Assembly: GCF_000407485.1 (NCBI RefSeq)
Contig: NZ_ASWD01000002.1
Location: 806,001 to 870,000, forward strand
Source: Enterococcus pallens ATCC BAA-351
GTDB lineage: Bacteria > Bacillota > Bacilli > Lactobacillales > Enterococcaceae
Reading direction: 5' to 3'
DNA length: 64,000 bases
Positions 34,703-43,077 of the stretch are shown here, piece by piece. Below the pieces are notes generated by a model. That model was not told the origin of the DNA. It saw nothing but the letters and a program-made list of their open reading frames with translations, and made no database searches. Each line of letters opens with the position of its first letter. The stretch's first letter is position 1. A program made the position numbers and the translations under genes.

Positions 34703-35623
34703 TTATATCCTTGATGGTGACGGATTCGTCTTTTCTGATGGCAGAAAGTAGGCTTTCAATACGAGGAAAAAACCAAAGGTGGACAAGGCGCAGACCAAAC
34801 ACAGCCAGACATTTTCTTGAATAAAGGCTAAAACAGTGCCCATCTTAGGAATAACAAACGTCACCTTGCCGAAGACTCGCTCTGCAGGTATCGGCGGATC
34901 ATTGGTGTTATTGGCATCTCCTCTAGTCACGATATACTCCCCTGGTTCGCCATTTAGTTCATCCAAGCGCTCTACCATCCTATGGGTTAAGTAACGGTCG
35001 CCTTCTCCCACGCCAAAGGTCACCACATCGCCTTCTTTGACCTCAGACCCATTCATCAATTTGACAATGACAATATCCCCTGCGTAGAAACCGCCTTTCG
35101 GCGAATCGGCCTGCGGTGCCATGGAATCCGTCAATACCTGATAAAACCGATGTCCTAAAATAGCCGCATCCGATTTCTCACTGAAGGCAAACATTACCGA
35201 ACTCAAGAGAATCCCAATCGTCAAGGTATAGAAAAACAAGTTGTAAACAAACGAAAAGAGTTTATGATTGGTAGTCTTCTTCGCCTGTTGCAGCGGATAA
35301 CGACCCTCGTAAACAGGTTCCCTTGGATACGCTCTTTGCCGCTGAGGTGGCACTTCGCGATCATAAGGATAATACGGTCGCGAAGCAGGTCTTCTAGGTG
35401 GTTGTTCCCTCTGTCGATACTCCTTCTGTCGCCTTGGTCGTTCCCTTTGTTGCTCCGGATAGTCTCGATAGCGGGGACGCTCCTCATAGAAATAGTCGTC
35501 TTCTTCCTGATGCCTTCTAGCAGGCCGTGGTTTTGAAGGAGGACGTTGATACTCATTGGATGACCGATAATAGGGTAGTGCTTCACGATCTTCCCGCCTG
35601 CTCTCTTCTTTTTGTCTCGTCAT
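34703..35623 (-). CDS. sipW: SipW-type signal peptidase I with disordered N-terminal tail (locus B)
   Basis: 306 residues from ATG 35623. The N-terminal 115 residues are Arg/Glu/Tyr/Pro-rich (RRHQEEDDYFYEERPRYRDY) and differ completely in sequence, but not in composition, from the A tail. The core is conserved: TM helix, Ser in VLTDSMAPQADS, His in YLTHRMVERLDE, GDANNTNDPP, VTFVIPKMG, and the C-terminal TM. It is encoded 13 bp after the glucosaminidase gene and just before the fibre gene. Confidence 0.85.
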   Translation of the reverse strand: MTRQKEESRREDREALPYYRSSNEYQRPPSKPRPARRHQEEDDYFYEERPRYRDYPEQQRERPRRQKEYRQREQPPRRPASRPYYPYDREVPPQRQRAYPREPVYEGRYPLQQAKKTTNHKLFSFVYNLFFYTLTIGILLSSVMFAFSEKSDAAILGHRFYQVLTDSMAPQADSPKGGFYAGDIVIVKLMNGSEVKEGDVVTFGVGEGDRYLTHRMVERLDELNGEPGEYIVTRGDANNTNDPPIPAERVFGKVTFVIPKMGTVLAFIQENVWLCLVCALSTFGFFLVLKAYFLPSEKTNPSPSRI

Positions 35624-35636
35624 CCTGTCCCTTCTT

Positions 35637-36698
35637 TCATTCCACAATTTGCTTTCCTGCGACTTGTTTCGCAGGTCGTTGTGTGACCGGTGATACCTTC
35701 ACAACAGATTGCTTAGTTTCTGTTATCACTACTTGGCTTTCTTCTATAGAATGATTAGAATCATTCGTTTCAGAGGTCGGTTCCTCTGGTTTTGGTAATT
35801 CTTCTAAAGACTCAGCTGTCTCAGGTGAGGTCACTTCTGCTTCTCGATTGGGTTCCTGATCAAACTTAGTTAACTCATACGCCTCAATCAAAGCATTCAG
35901 TTTCTTATCATACGAGGTGTCTGTCGCATATTTTCCGGTTAATGCTTTAGTTGCTTCGCGATAGGTTGTTGCGACTTCCTTCCATGTCCCTTGATAGAAC
36001 TGAGGATTTCCAGAAAGACCCTTTTTCAATAGAGAGGCATAATCTTCCAACGATTCCTTATAGCTGGGGTATTGTCGAAAAGCGGAACGAATCGTATACA
36101 GCTGTCCGTTGCCTTTATCCTCTTTAGTTGGAAAAGTTATTTGTTTGCCTTGATAACTCCCCTTTATCCCAAACAAATTATGGTGCGGTGGTCGAGCCAG
36201 TTGACTATTGCCAGAACCCGTTTCTAGAATCGCTTGAGCAATCATCACCGAAGCATAGAGTCCGTTGTCCCACGCAATCTGTTGGGCATCATTTCCGATT
36301 AGTTGAATAAATTCCTCCGTTGTTTGATCCTTAAGCACTGAAAATTGATCATTCGCCTTAGCATTTTTGTTCGTGCTTGGTGGTTGAATGAGTTCTGCAG
36401 GTGCTGTTGATTCAGGAATCACGGCTTCACTTGATTCTATTGAAGAAGACGCGAAACCTTCGCTTGTTTGGCTGTTTTCCTCTTGGATAGACGTTTCTAC
36501 CAAGAGGTTCGATTCCCGCAGTTGACTATTGGATGGACTGCTTTGGACCGTTGAATCCTTTTCACTTTGTGCTGTCTCTTCTTGGACAATTCCAGAATCA
36601 ATGGTTTCCGCCCCAACAGCTTCTTTTATCTGAGAGCGACAGCCCATTACCCCAAAGCAACTAACCAGCAAGATAATCAATGCTCGTTTATTATTCAT
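35637..36698 (-). CDS. Lipoprotein glucosaminidase (GH73/FlgJ-like) of locus B
   Basis: 353 residues. The N-terminus LIILLVSCFGVMGCRSQ carries a lipobox (VMGC), so the mature protein should be a membrane lipoprotein. A Ser/Glu-rich linker leads to the catalytic domain: YASVMIAQAILETGSGNSQL, HHNLFGIKGSYQGK, FRQYPSYKESLEDYASLLKK, TDTSYDKKLNAL. A second low-complexity stretch ends in VTQRPAKQVAGKQIVE, a motif kept in all three copies (TAQRPAKQLSG in A, FAQRPAKQVTG in C) and perhaps a wall- or partner-binding tail. Confidence 0.85.
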   Translation of the reverse strand: MNNKRALIILLVSCFGVMGCRSQIKEAVGAETIDSGIVQEETAQSEKDSTVQSSPSNSQLRESNLLVETSIQEENSQTSEGFASSSIESSEAVIPESTAPAELIQPPSTNKNAKANDQFSVLKDQTTEEFIQLIGNDAQQIAWDNGLYASVMIAQAILETGSGNSQLARPPHHNLFGIKGSYQGKQITFPTKEDKGNGQLYTIRSAFRQYPSYKESLEDYASLLKKGLSGNPQFYQGTWKEVATTYREATKALTGKYATDTSYDKKLNALIEAYELTKFDQEPNREAEVTSPETAESLEELPKPEEPTSETNDSNHSIEESQVVITETKQSVVKVSPVTQRPAKQVAGKQIVE

Positions 36699-36981
36699 TG
36701 GACTGCCGTCTTTCCGGTGGTCTTCGCCTTCTTGGTCGAGCCATTCGTTTTAAGTCTTGAAGTGTCGAATGATAATGCAAAGCTGTCATCCGTAAATAAA
36801 TCGCCAATAACATCAGTAACAACAATAGAAACAATTGACTGACAGTTACCACTTCCTGAAAATCGGTGAAGTAAAAGAAAATTCCTAACACTAAGACACT
36901 TAACAACACCACAAGTGAAAACAACCAATATACCCAGTACCAAAAGGTGTACCATTCGATTTTTTCCTGCAGTGTCTTCAT
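36691..36981 (-). CDS. Small two-TM protein with basic tail (locus B)
   Basis: 96 residues, practically identical to the A copy over the first 75 (EKIEWYTFWYWVYWLFSLVV). The tail is shorter (RMARPRRRRPPERRQSNE). It overlaps the signal peptidase stop by four bases and the glucosaminidase start by eight. The extreme conservation compared with its neighbours implies tight contacts inside the membrane. Confidence 0.75.
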   Translation of the reverse strand: MKTLQEKIEWYTFWYWVYWLFSLVVLLSVLVLGIFFYFTDFQEVVTVSQLFLLLLLMLLAIYLRMTALHYHSTLQDLKRMARPRRRRPPERRQSNE

Positions 36982-37358
36982 TTTCGATAGAGCCCCTCAT
37001 GGACGATCCCTAAGATTTGGGGCTCGGTAATCAAACCAAAATGGCGGCTGTCGCAAGACAGTTCCCGATTATCTCCTAAAATAAAGTAATAGCCTTCCGG
37101 GATTCGATCTCGAGAAAAGTCATCCCAGTTAAAATCCTCAGTATCTGGGGCAAACGGATCGTGTACCCGCTTTTTATTGACAAATAATTTCCCATTGTGA
37201 TAATCAATCCGCTCTCCTGGCAGACCAATCACTCGTTTTAAATACGTTCCTTCTGGGTTTTCTGGCGGATGCAAGACAATCACATCAAAGCGTTTAGGTT
37301 TATGATGGGCAGTAATTTGAATCACTTCCTCTTCTTTAAAGGTTGGGTACATGGACAA
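36978..37358 (-). CDS. Type I signal peptidase, Ser-Lys type (locus B)
   Basis: From the first canonical start (TTG 37358) the product begins at the active site itself (SMYPT, catalytic Ser as residue 2) and lacks its membrane anchor. The anchor (VALLFVGLYLIFFSFFQAYH) is encoded upstream in the same frame, back to TGA 37494-37496, with no ATG, GTG or TTG. Lys in TYLKRVIGLPGERIDY and the GDNRELSCDSR box are present. A functional enzyme thus needs a non-canonical start or TGA read-through. This is the clearest case of the three. Confidence 0.75.
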   Translation of the reverse strand: MSMYPTFKEEEVIQITAHHKPKRFDVIVLHPPENPEGTYLKRVIGLPGERIDYHNGKLFVNKKRVHDPFAPDTEDFNWDDFSRDRIPEGYYFILGDNRELSCDSRHFGLITEPQILGIVHEGLYRK

Positions 37359-37496
37359 GCCACTGACTGAGTATTTGGGATACAGCCAGTGATACGCTTG
37401 AAAGAAACTAAAAAATATCAGATACAGTCCGACAAAAAGCAGGGCAACTTTCGTTGGAAGCGGCCATCTGCTGAAAGGATTGAGTCTCCCACCTCA
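37359..37496 (-). other. In-frame TGA junction (locus B)
   Basis: After the TGA the frame reads GGRLNPFSRWPLPTK and the TM anchor without any canonical start or stop for 46 codons. GAGGAGG lies just before the TGA. Confidence 0.75.
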
Positions 37497-38621
37497 ACCC
37501 GCCTCCTCGGCGTCTTTTACCGGGGGATCCTGATGGTCTCGAACCATCTTTTCTAAAATAGAACTTTCACCTTGGAGTAGATCAAAATACGCTGCTTTGC
37601 CTAACAGATTGTCATAGTCCATTTTCATCAATTTGACGTAGGGCTTACGAAACCACGGTCTGGCATGAACCTTTGCCCTAGATTCAATGACCTGGCATTC
37701 ATAGATCACAAAATGAATATCACGCGCAGAAAAATTGGCCTTAATCTGCTTCACCTGATCGCGTTCGTAGACCATTTTATTTCCGGTAATAGTCATCTTT
37801 TCCGTTTTATTGATTAACTCACCGTTAAGGTTCCACATTTGTTCTAGAAATTTGGCTTTCTGAAGCAAATACGTGTACTCTCGCAGACTAATCTTAATCT
37901 GTTTGTCCCAGTTGCTTTCTTCTTTCTGCTCCTGTTTAAAATATTGAATGCCGCTATAAAGCATGGAAAGCTCTAACTTCTCAATCACTAACTCCAGCTT
38001 TTGGTTCACCGCTCGCAGGCGGGCCTTGCTTTGGCTTTCGAGGTTTTCCTCCTCTTTTTGAACTCTATCGATTGATGATGTTTCGATTGAATCAACCGCT
38101 GTAGTAGTGGTTGATTGCTCTAATTCTTTCTCCAGTTGTAGGGCAGCTAATTCTTGGAAAAGCTGTTCGGCTCGTTGCAAGGCTTCCTCTGGTGCCAAGG
38201 CAAATTGTTGAGACAGGCTTTCTTCTAAATGAACCGCAAAAGGAAACCCTTCTTTTCTTAATGTCAGCGGCACAAAATCAAAACGATAGACTTGTCGTCC
38301 ATATTTAGCTTCTTCCGTTTGTGCCTTTAGCCAAGCAAACTGAGGAAAGAATTGTTGAATAGCTTTCCAGAAAGCTTGCCAGTCGAACTCGCCAGGCTCT
38401 AGCAATAATTCCAAATGATAGCTGCCGTCCATCCATTGGAATAATTGTTTAAAATGGGTGTGAATTTTTTCTCGCTGCTCACTAGTTAAACTACCTTCCG
38501 GTGCATACAAATACTCACAGGCTTTTTCGATAGCCACTAATAAGTCTGTTTCAGCCAAGACATCGGTCATCTTTGGTGCCGGGGTGGGATACAGTGTTAC
38601 TTGTGTCTGGTTCGTCTTCAC
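37494..38621 (-). CDS. Conserved protein of unknown function, 375 aa (locus B)
   Basis: Equivalent to 20181-21344: VTLYPTPAPKM at the start, FDWQAFWKAIQQFFPQFAWL, a Glu/Thr-rich linker (STTTTAVDSIETSS), then the conserved C-terminal half (KARLRAVNQKLELVIEKLEL; HARPWFRKPYVKLMKMDYDN; GKAAYFDLLQGESSILEKMV). The 180-residue C-terminal block is about 90% identical between loci, higher than any exported protein, as expected of a core machine part. No catalytic motif is apparent. It ends DAEEAG-TGA. Confidence 0.7.
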   Translation of the reverse strand: MKTNQTQVTLYPTPAPKMTDVLAETDLLVAIEKACEYLYAPEGSLTSEQREKIHTHFKQLFQWMDGSYHLELLLEPGEFDWQAFWKAIQQFFPQFAWLKAQTEEAKYGRQVYRFDFVPLTLRKEGFPFAVHLEESLSQQFALAPEEALQRAEQLFQELAALQLEKELEQSTTTTAVDSIETSSIDRVQKEEENLESQSKARLRAVNQKLELVIEKLELSMLYSGIQYFKQEQKEESNWDKQIKISLREYTYLLQKAKFLEQMWNLNGELINKTEKMTITGNKMVYERDQVKQIKANFSARDIHFVIYECQVIESRAKVHARPWFRKPYVKLMKMDYDNLLGKAAYFDLLQGESSILEKMVRDHQDPPVKDAEEAG

Positions 38622-38639
38622 TGTGGATCATCCCTTCTG

Positions 38640-39473
38640 TTACTCTTCATCTAATAGATGATCGCTGTTGGCTAATAATTTCACGAAGAATTGGGCCGTT
38701 TCTTCCTGCACTGCTCGCAGGCGCTTGCGGTAATTCTTGATTTCCTGTTTCATCACTCGCAGCTCCAAGGCCGCATCATGCATCAATTGTTGGGCTTCAT
38801 GCTCGGCTTGATGGCGAATGCCGTTGGCTTCGTATTCCGCCCGTTCCAGAATTTCCCGCTCTTGTTTTTTGGATTCCACCAAAACACTGGCCAGTTCATC
38901 CTTCATTTCCTCATTGGCGGACAACTCTTGTTTCAGTTGATCAATTTGTTGCTTAGCCTCAATCAATGCAGAGGCATCGGATTCTTTTTCATCTAATTCT
39001 CGATTCAACTGTCGCACTTCTTCTTTCAAGTAAGTGAGTTGATCGATTTGTTCATTGAGCTGATTGCCTTGCAGCTCATTGGCAAGTTTCTGATCTTGAA
39101 GCTGTTGTTCTTTTTCGGTCAACGTTGTTGCCATACTCGTCAACTCGGTCTGCTTCACTTCTAATTGATGTTTTAATTGCGCCACGGTTTCTTCTAGGCG
39201 TTCAACTTCCTGTTGTAATGGCTGTTCCTTAGCAGTTGTTACTTCCTTTCGTCCTATTTGTTCCTCTTGAGAATGATCTTCCGTTCGTTGTCGCGAACGT
39301 CTGCCTCCCCGTTCATACTCGTTATACGATTCAACTGGTCGTTCGTACCCTTCTTCTGGATAAGAATCGTACCCGTAATCCTCTTCATAGCCTTCTTCGT
39401 ACTCATCATAGTAGTAGTCTTCCTGTGGACCTTCTTGAAATGTCTCTTTTTTCTGCTTGCCAAATCCGAACAT
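38640..39473 (-). CDS. DivIVA-like coiled-coil protein (locus B)
   Basis: 277 residues: MFGFGKQKK, acidic tyrosine-rich segment (EDYYYDEYEEGYEEDYGYDS), basic patch (RGGRRSRQR), then a coiled coil with LQQEVERLEETVAQLKHQLE and a DivIVA-like end (ILERAEYEANGIRHQAEHEA, MKQEIKNYRKRLRAVQEETA). The coiled coil is about 40 residues shorter than in A. ATG 39473 follows GAGGAGG. It is the first gene after the left repeat of switch B (93 bp). Confidence 0.75.
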   Translation of the reverse strand: MFGFGKQKKETFQEGPQEDYYYDEYEEGYEEDYGYDSYPEEGYERPVESYNEYERGGRRSRQRTEDHSQEEQIGRKEVTTAKEQPLQQEVERLEETVAQLKHQLEVKQTELTSMATTLTEKEQQLQDQKLANELQGNQLNEQIDQLTYLKEEVRQLNRELDEKESDASALIEAKQQIDQLKQELSANEEMKDELASVLVESKKQEREILERAEYEANGIRHQAEHEAQQLMHDAALELRVMKQEIKNYRKRLRAVQEETAQFFVKLLANSDHLLDEE

Positions 39474-39565
39474 GCAGTTTCCTCCTCTGTCTCATCCCCG
39501 TTAGTTTTGATCTATTCATATAATTGCTCTATACTCTTATCAGTCATTCCGCTCATTTTTTTACT

Positions 39566-39582
39566 TGGTCTTAAGAAGACCA
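39566..39582 (+). repeat. Left inverted repeat of invertible segment B
   Basis: TGGTCTTAAGAAGACCA, the exact reverse complement of 41184-41200. Each copy is a perfect dyad TGGTCTT/AAGACCA around three bases. Confidence 0.8.
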
Positions 39583-39611
39583 GGATAACTACCATAAAGA
39601 CTGTCAGAACA

Positions 39612-39635
39612 ACAAAAAAGACCGCCCTTGGACGG
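39612..39635 (-). terminator. Recombinase terminator inside segment B
   Basis: On the minus strand GACCGTCC and GGGCGGTC form a stem followed by six T. Confidence 0.75.
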
Positions 39636-39646
39636 TCACCGACGGT
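39631..39646. repeat. Paired GACGGT repeats, candidate arm sites (B, left)
   Basis: GACGGTCACCGACGGT, period 10. A second pair lies at 40977-40994 just upstream of the recombinase start (GACGGT and TTGACGGT). Confidence 0.55.
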
Positions 39647-39773
39647 GGAATCCATTGAAAACCACCTCTTCATTTTCTTGTTTTCAATAACACTGCTCAA
39701 GAGCAGGTGTTTTTAGCATAATTAATCATCGATTATGTCCTTTCAGCTGTCACAATTAACATACCTTATTTTA

Positions 39774-39786
39774 GGAAGCGCTTACT
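39774..39786. promoter_or_regulatory. cre-like AGCGCTT motif in segment B
   Basis: GGAAGCGCTTACT followed by TGGAAAAAG, at the same place as in A and C. Confidence 0.4.
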
Positions 39787-39842
39787 TGGAAAAAGCAGTA
39801 AAGTTCCTCCCAGGAACTATCAATTATAATTTTGAAAGCGGT

Positions 39843-40955
39843 TTATTTAGTTATAATAAACTTTTCCATTTGATTCACAACATGGATCCGCTGCTCCATC
39901 ATGGAGGCGGCATAGGTATCTAACGTCATCTGAGTAGAGCTATGCCCCATTAACGCACTCACACTGACAATATCTCCTTGACTTTCCAAGCAGCGTGTCG
40001 CAAATGTATGGCGCAGTTGATGGAAATTAGTCGCTTCAAGCTGGGCTTTCTTACGAATCTTATGAAAATGATACGTGATCAAACGCGGCTCCACCGGCTG
40101 CTGCTTTCTGGAAACGACGAATTCACCGGTTGCTTCCTTCTTCTGTTGCGATAATACTTTTCTTAACGTTTGACTCATCGGAATCGTACGTGTCGATGTT
40201 TCTGTCTTTGAACTACTGTGAATCAATTGGGTTTTCTTTCCATTAAACACACCAATGATCCGCTGGAACGTTCCTTGTACATGGATAACATTGGTATCAA
40301 AATCAACATCTTGCCAAGACAAGGCCGCAATTTCTCCAATCCGTAATCCAGCGTGGAGTGCCAATAGTATAGGTAGTCCTTTTCCTTTTTTCTCCGCCAG
40401 AGCAGCTGTTTCAAGACATTTTTGTTCTCTTTTAGTCAGCACCTGATGCTTTTTTTTCACTAACTTAGGCAACGAAATTTGCGTAAATGGATTTTCTTTT
40501 AACAGCTTTTTGCGGATAGCCGCATTGATGCACTGCTTCGTAATACGAAAGACCGACTGAATCGTTGATGGACTTAGCTTTTGTTGCTTCAAGGAATCCA
40601 ACAATTTCTCACCGCTTGCTTCGTCTAGTTCATTCAGTGCACAATCCCCCAAAACGGACAACACATAATGGGTCAGTTTATATTCATAGTTGGCATAAGT
40701 GGATTCTTTAATGGTTTCTTGCGCTTCAGCCAGCCACTGATGCCCCCATTCATACACCGACATGGTTACTTTCCCTTGATTCTTTAGGATCAGTTGATAC
40801 TTCACCTTCAAGGGATACAGCTTTTCGCGAACTTCTGCAAGTGTTTTCCCGTATACCGAACCATATTTTGTTTTACCATTTTCCTTTTTACCTTTGCAGT
40901 ACCTCCCTTCCCATCGTTGATCTTTGCGCCAATAAATGTTTTCGCCTCTTCGCAT
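39843..40955 (-). CDS. Tyrosine recombinase, AP2-type N-terminus (switch B)
   Basis: 370 residues from ATG 40955, preceded by AAGGAGTG; a longer in-frame start at 41030 has no ribosome site. MRRGENIYWRKDQRWEGRYC, core domain, then Arg in HAGLRIGEIAALSW, FHQLRHTFATRCLE, LMGHSSTQMTLDTYAA: all catalytic residues present. Closest to the switch A enzyme (both have the TMSV/AISF-EWG/EWA core segment), yet its repeat sequence differs (TGGTCTT versus CATAGTCTT arms), so site specificity has probably diverged. Confidence 0.85.
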   Translation of the reverse strand: MRRGENIYWRKDQRWEGRYCKGKKENGKTKYGSVYGKTLAEVREKLYPLKVKYQLILKNQGKVTMSVYEWGHQWLAEAQETIKESTYANYEYKLTHYVLSVLGDCALNELDEASGEKLLDSLKQQKLSPSTIQSVFRITKQCINAAIRKKLLKENPFTQISLPKLVKKKHQVLTKREQKCLETAALAEKKGKGLPILLALHAGLRIGEIAALSWQDVDFDTNVIHVQGTFQRIIGVFNGKKTQLIHSSSKTETSTRTIPMSQTLRKVLSQQKKEATGEFVVSRKQQPVEPRLITYHFHKIRKKAQLEATNFHQLRHTFATRCLESQGDIVSVSALMGHSSTQMTLDTYAASMMEQRIHVVNQMEKFIITK

Positions 40956-40976
40956 GGTATACACTCCTTCGTTTTC

Positions 40977-40994
40977 GACGGTGCCATTGACGGT
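40977..40994. repeat. Candidate arm sites (B, right)
   Basis: GACGGT (40977-40982) and TTGACGGT (40987-40994), directly upstream of the recombinase gene, where binding could also repress it. Confidence 0.5.
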
Positions 40995-41108
40995 CTCTGG
41001 AACACCTGTCAATCCTCCGTCTTTTCTCATCGCTTCTAGTCAAAACTCTTCATTTTTATCGTAAACCAATCATAAAATTGCCATTTTAATTATTTTTATT
41101 GAAAGATA

Positions 41109-41137
41109 TTGCGTAATTATTCATCGTATTCTATAAT
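41109..41137 (+). promoter_or_regulatory. Outward promoter of invertible segment B
   Basis: TTGCGT (41109-41114), 17 bp, TATAAT (41132-41137), with the same upstream AT tract as switch A. Confidence 0.8.
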
Positions 41138-41183
41138 TATATTAATCAATGGTAAAAAAAGATTCGTTTACCCGAGGAACTCT

Positions 41184-41200
41184 TGGTCTTCTTAAGACCA
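41184..41200 (+). repeat. Right inverted repeat of invertible segment B
   Basis: TGGTCTTCTTAAGACCA, partner of 39566-39582. Confidence 0.8.
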
Positions 41201-41687
41201 TGAAACTTCTTAACAAAATAAATAACATTTGTTTTTGTAATTTCCTTTATCATACTTGTGATACCCACCTAAATACCTTCATTATTACTTTAAGTATTAT
41301 ACTCAAAAAAACACTTTTCGCATAAATTGATTACCGTACGCTTTCATCGCTGATTTTCATATGAAATTATTTTTCAGAATGACTTTACAAAATAACTAAA
41401 TCATGTGTATGATCTAGTTATTGATAACTATTACCAGATAGTTATTAGTAACTTCGTCAGTGACGTTTGAGATCATCAAAAAACGCTTTTGACTGATCAC
41501 TCGCTTTGAAGAATCGCTTTTTCCTTCCAATTCTTCTCGTGCGCACGAGCCTGTACCTGCTTCAAAGCAGTCAACGCTTCTGACAACCACTTTTTTGATT
41601 TGAATCAAAACCATTCAAGTAGTATTTTCTAACATTGAAACGATTAATTGAGCGACTAAAAATAGAAAAGAAATAGGAGTAAGGATT
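41201..41687. other. Gene-free region with several dyads upstream of the ComK-like gene
   Basis: No coding sequence is convincing here. It contains TAGTTAT/ATAACTA (41416-41431), a GTTA/TAAC partner nearby, and the perfect 14-bp palindrome CTCGTGCGCACGAG (41536-41549). These could be operators for the downstream gene. Confidence 0.5.
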
Positions 41688-42461
41688 ATGCAAAAAGAAA
41701 CTTCCCCTGAGGAATTTGTTGGGGCCAACTCATTATTACTAGATTGCGAAAAGGATTCCGACGTCTGGCAAGGACTGTTAAGCCAAGCAGAACCCTATGT
41801 ACCACAGGAAAATCAACCGCTCTCTTTCGTGCTGCCTGTTCCAGAACAAAATGTGAGCATGATTTTTTATCAGGATACACACTATTACTACCCGAAACAG
41901 ACCTTCACTACTCTTAAAATCTATGAAAAAGCGCATAATTTTCTGGATTATTCTGTATTAACGAAAGTATTGAGACGCTTTAACTGCTTTGGCCATTATC
42001 GGATGCCGATGGTCAGCTTTACGTCTGTCTTGTTTCCCTTGGGGAAACCTAACCATACCGCTTGGATCAATCCGTTTGAAATTTTGGAACTAAAAGAGGA
42101 GGGGCCATTTACGTGGATCTATTTCTGTAATGGACCAGCTATCAAGGTTCCTTTAACCAGCCAAACGATTCGAAATTACACCGAAAATGCCTTAGTGATT
42201 TTAGCCACGGTTGCACGGGATCATTTCTCCACTGGGATGATTGGGCCGGTCTCTCCGTTGTCTGTCTTAGGTATCCCAGACACGCCTTTTGCCCGTTCCC
42301 TTAGTCAACGACCGAAGCTGCAGAAATTTCCGCTGCCTCTGCGGCTTCTTAAAGAGGCGTATGAAAAAGAACTCGCTCTACAAACGATTTTGCGTTTTGG
42401 CTATCAGAGTGGCTTGGAGCATTGGAACCATCAAACCTTTTACGATTTATTTGATCAGTAA
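41688..42461 (+). CDS. ComK-family regulator-like protein
   Basis: 257 residues. The middle part, RMPMVSFTSVLFPLGKPNHT, AWINPFEILELKE, IYFCNGPAIKVPLTSQTIRN, follows the ComK pattern (PPIMV...FLFPT...GWISH...VTFSNGKTMELPISYNSF) at matching spacings. The first 60 residues and the C-terminal 70 are extra. ComK is the master activator of competence in Bacillus; enterococcal relatives have no established role. ATG 41688 follows AGGAGTAAGG, and a strong terminator comes 23 bp after the stop. It is single and plus-strand between loci B and C. Confidence 0.65.
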   Translation: MQKETSPEEFVGANSLLLDCEKDSDVWQGLLSQAEPYVPQENQPLSFVLPVPEQNVSMIFYQDTHYYYPKQTFTTLKIYEKAHNFLDYSVLTKVLRRFNCFGHYRMPMVSFTSVLFPLGKPNHTAWINPFEILELKEEGPFTWIYFCNGPAIKVPLTSQTIRNYTENALVILATVARDHFSTGMIGPVSPLSVLGIPDTPFARSLSQRPKLQKFPLPLRLLKEAYEKELALQTILRFGYQSGLEHWNHQTFYDLFDQ

Positions 42462-42483
42462 TCTCTAGTCAACACAACCGAAG

Positions 42484-42536
42484 AGTTGTTTCCGTTATTT
42501 TATTTCCCTCTTGGGAAGACGGAAACAACTTTTTTT
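42484..42536 (+). terminator. Terminator of the ComK-like gene
   Basis: AGTTGTTTCCGT pairs with ACGGAAACAACT across a longer loop with an inner stem, followed by seven T. Confidence 0.9.
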
Positions 42537-42649
42537 CGTTCCTTTTTTCTGATTCACAAGTATGAACGCCTTAAATACGGCAATAATGTACCTTTTTTTC
42601 ACAAAACACAGGAAGTTTACATAAAACCTACAAACTTTTTCTGACCCTC

Positions 42650-42756
42650 TGATTAGCCACCTTTTTCTTTACCCGAAAAATACAAAATCCCATGAAATCA
42701 AGATTCTTCAAAAAATTTAGAGGGCTAATCATGCAGTCCGAGAGCTAATCGTGCAG
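42650..42756. repeat. GCTAATC repeat cluster upstream of the DUF1659/DUF2922 genes
   Basis: GGCTAATCATGCAG (42723-42736) and AGCTAATCGTGCAG (42743-42756) are direct repeats with a 20-bp period, two helical turns; TGATTAGCC (42650-42658) is an inverted copy of the core. This looks like an operator for the downstream unit. Confidence 0.55.
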
Positions 42757-42859
42757 TTTTCAATTTTTTGTTATTGAAGTATGGTTTAGTCACCGGCCGG
42801 GAAACACAACAAGCAACACCAAATACCAACCAAAAACAGAAAACGGAGGAATGAAAAAA

Positions 42860-43075
42860 ATGATTCAGAAGTTAGGCACGAAATTACAAGTACAAATCGA
42901 ACAAGCAGGAGAAGATAAACAGAAGAAAGTGAATTTTTCAAACGTGATTGACAATCCACCCGAAGAAGATGTGGTGAAATTAGGCGAAATTATGGCAGAT
43001 CTGTCTCAACAAGGCAGCTCATTGGATAGTGTAATCATGACCGTGCAGTCACGAATTACGAAGGAGGTTGAATAA
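42860..43075 (+). CDS. DUF1659-like small protein
   Basis: 71 residues (MIQKLGTKLQVQIEQAGEDK, then KVNFSNVIDNPPEEDVVKLG, EIMADLSQQGSSLDSV). The FSNV-P-ED-V--LG-I pattern fits the DUF1659 family, which typically lies next to DUF2922 genes in Firmicutes. The function is unknown. Of two nearby ATGs, 42860 is at the proper distance from GGAGG; 42851 is too close. Two bases separate it from the DUF2922-like gene. Confidence 0.65.
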   Translation: MIQKLGTKLQVQIEQAGEDKQKKVNFSNVIDNPPEEDVVKLGEIMADLSQQGSSLDSVIMTVQSRITKEVE

Positions 43076-43077
43076 GG

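Larger units (their letters stand above)
39566..41200. other. Invertible recombinase-promoter segment B (1,635 bp)
   Basis: Same content and order as segment A. Inversion would place the -10 at about 39629-39634, reading toward the DivIVA-like gene about 155 bp away. The present orientation has the promoter pointing away. Confidence 0.8.
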
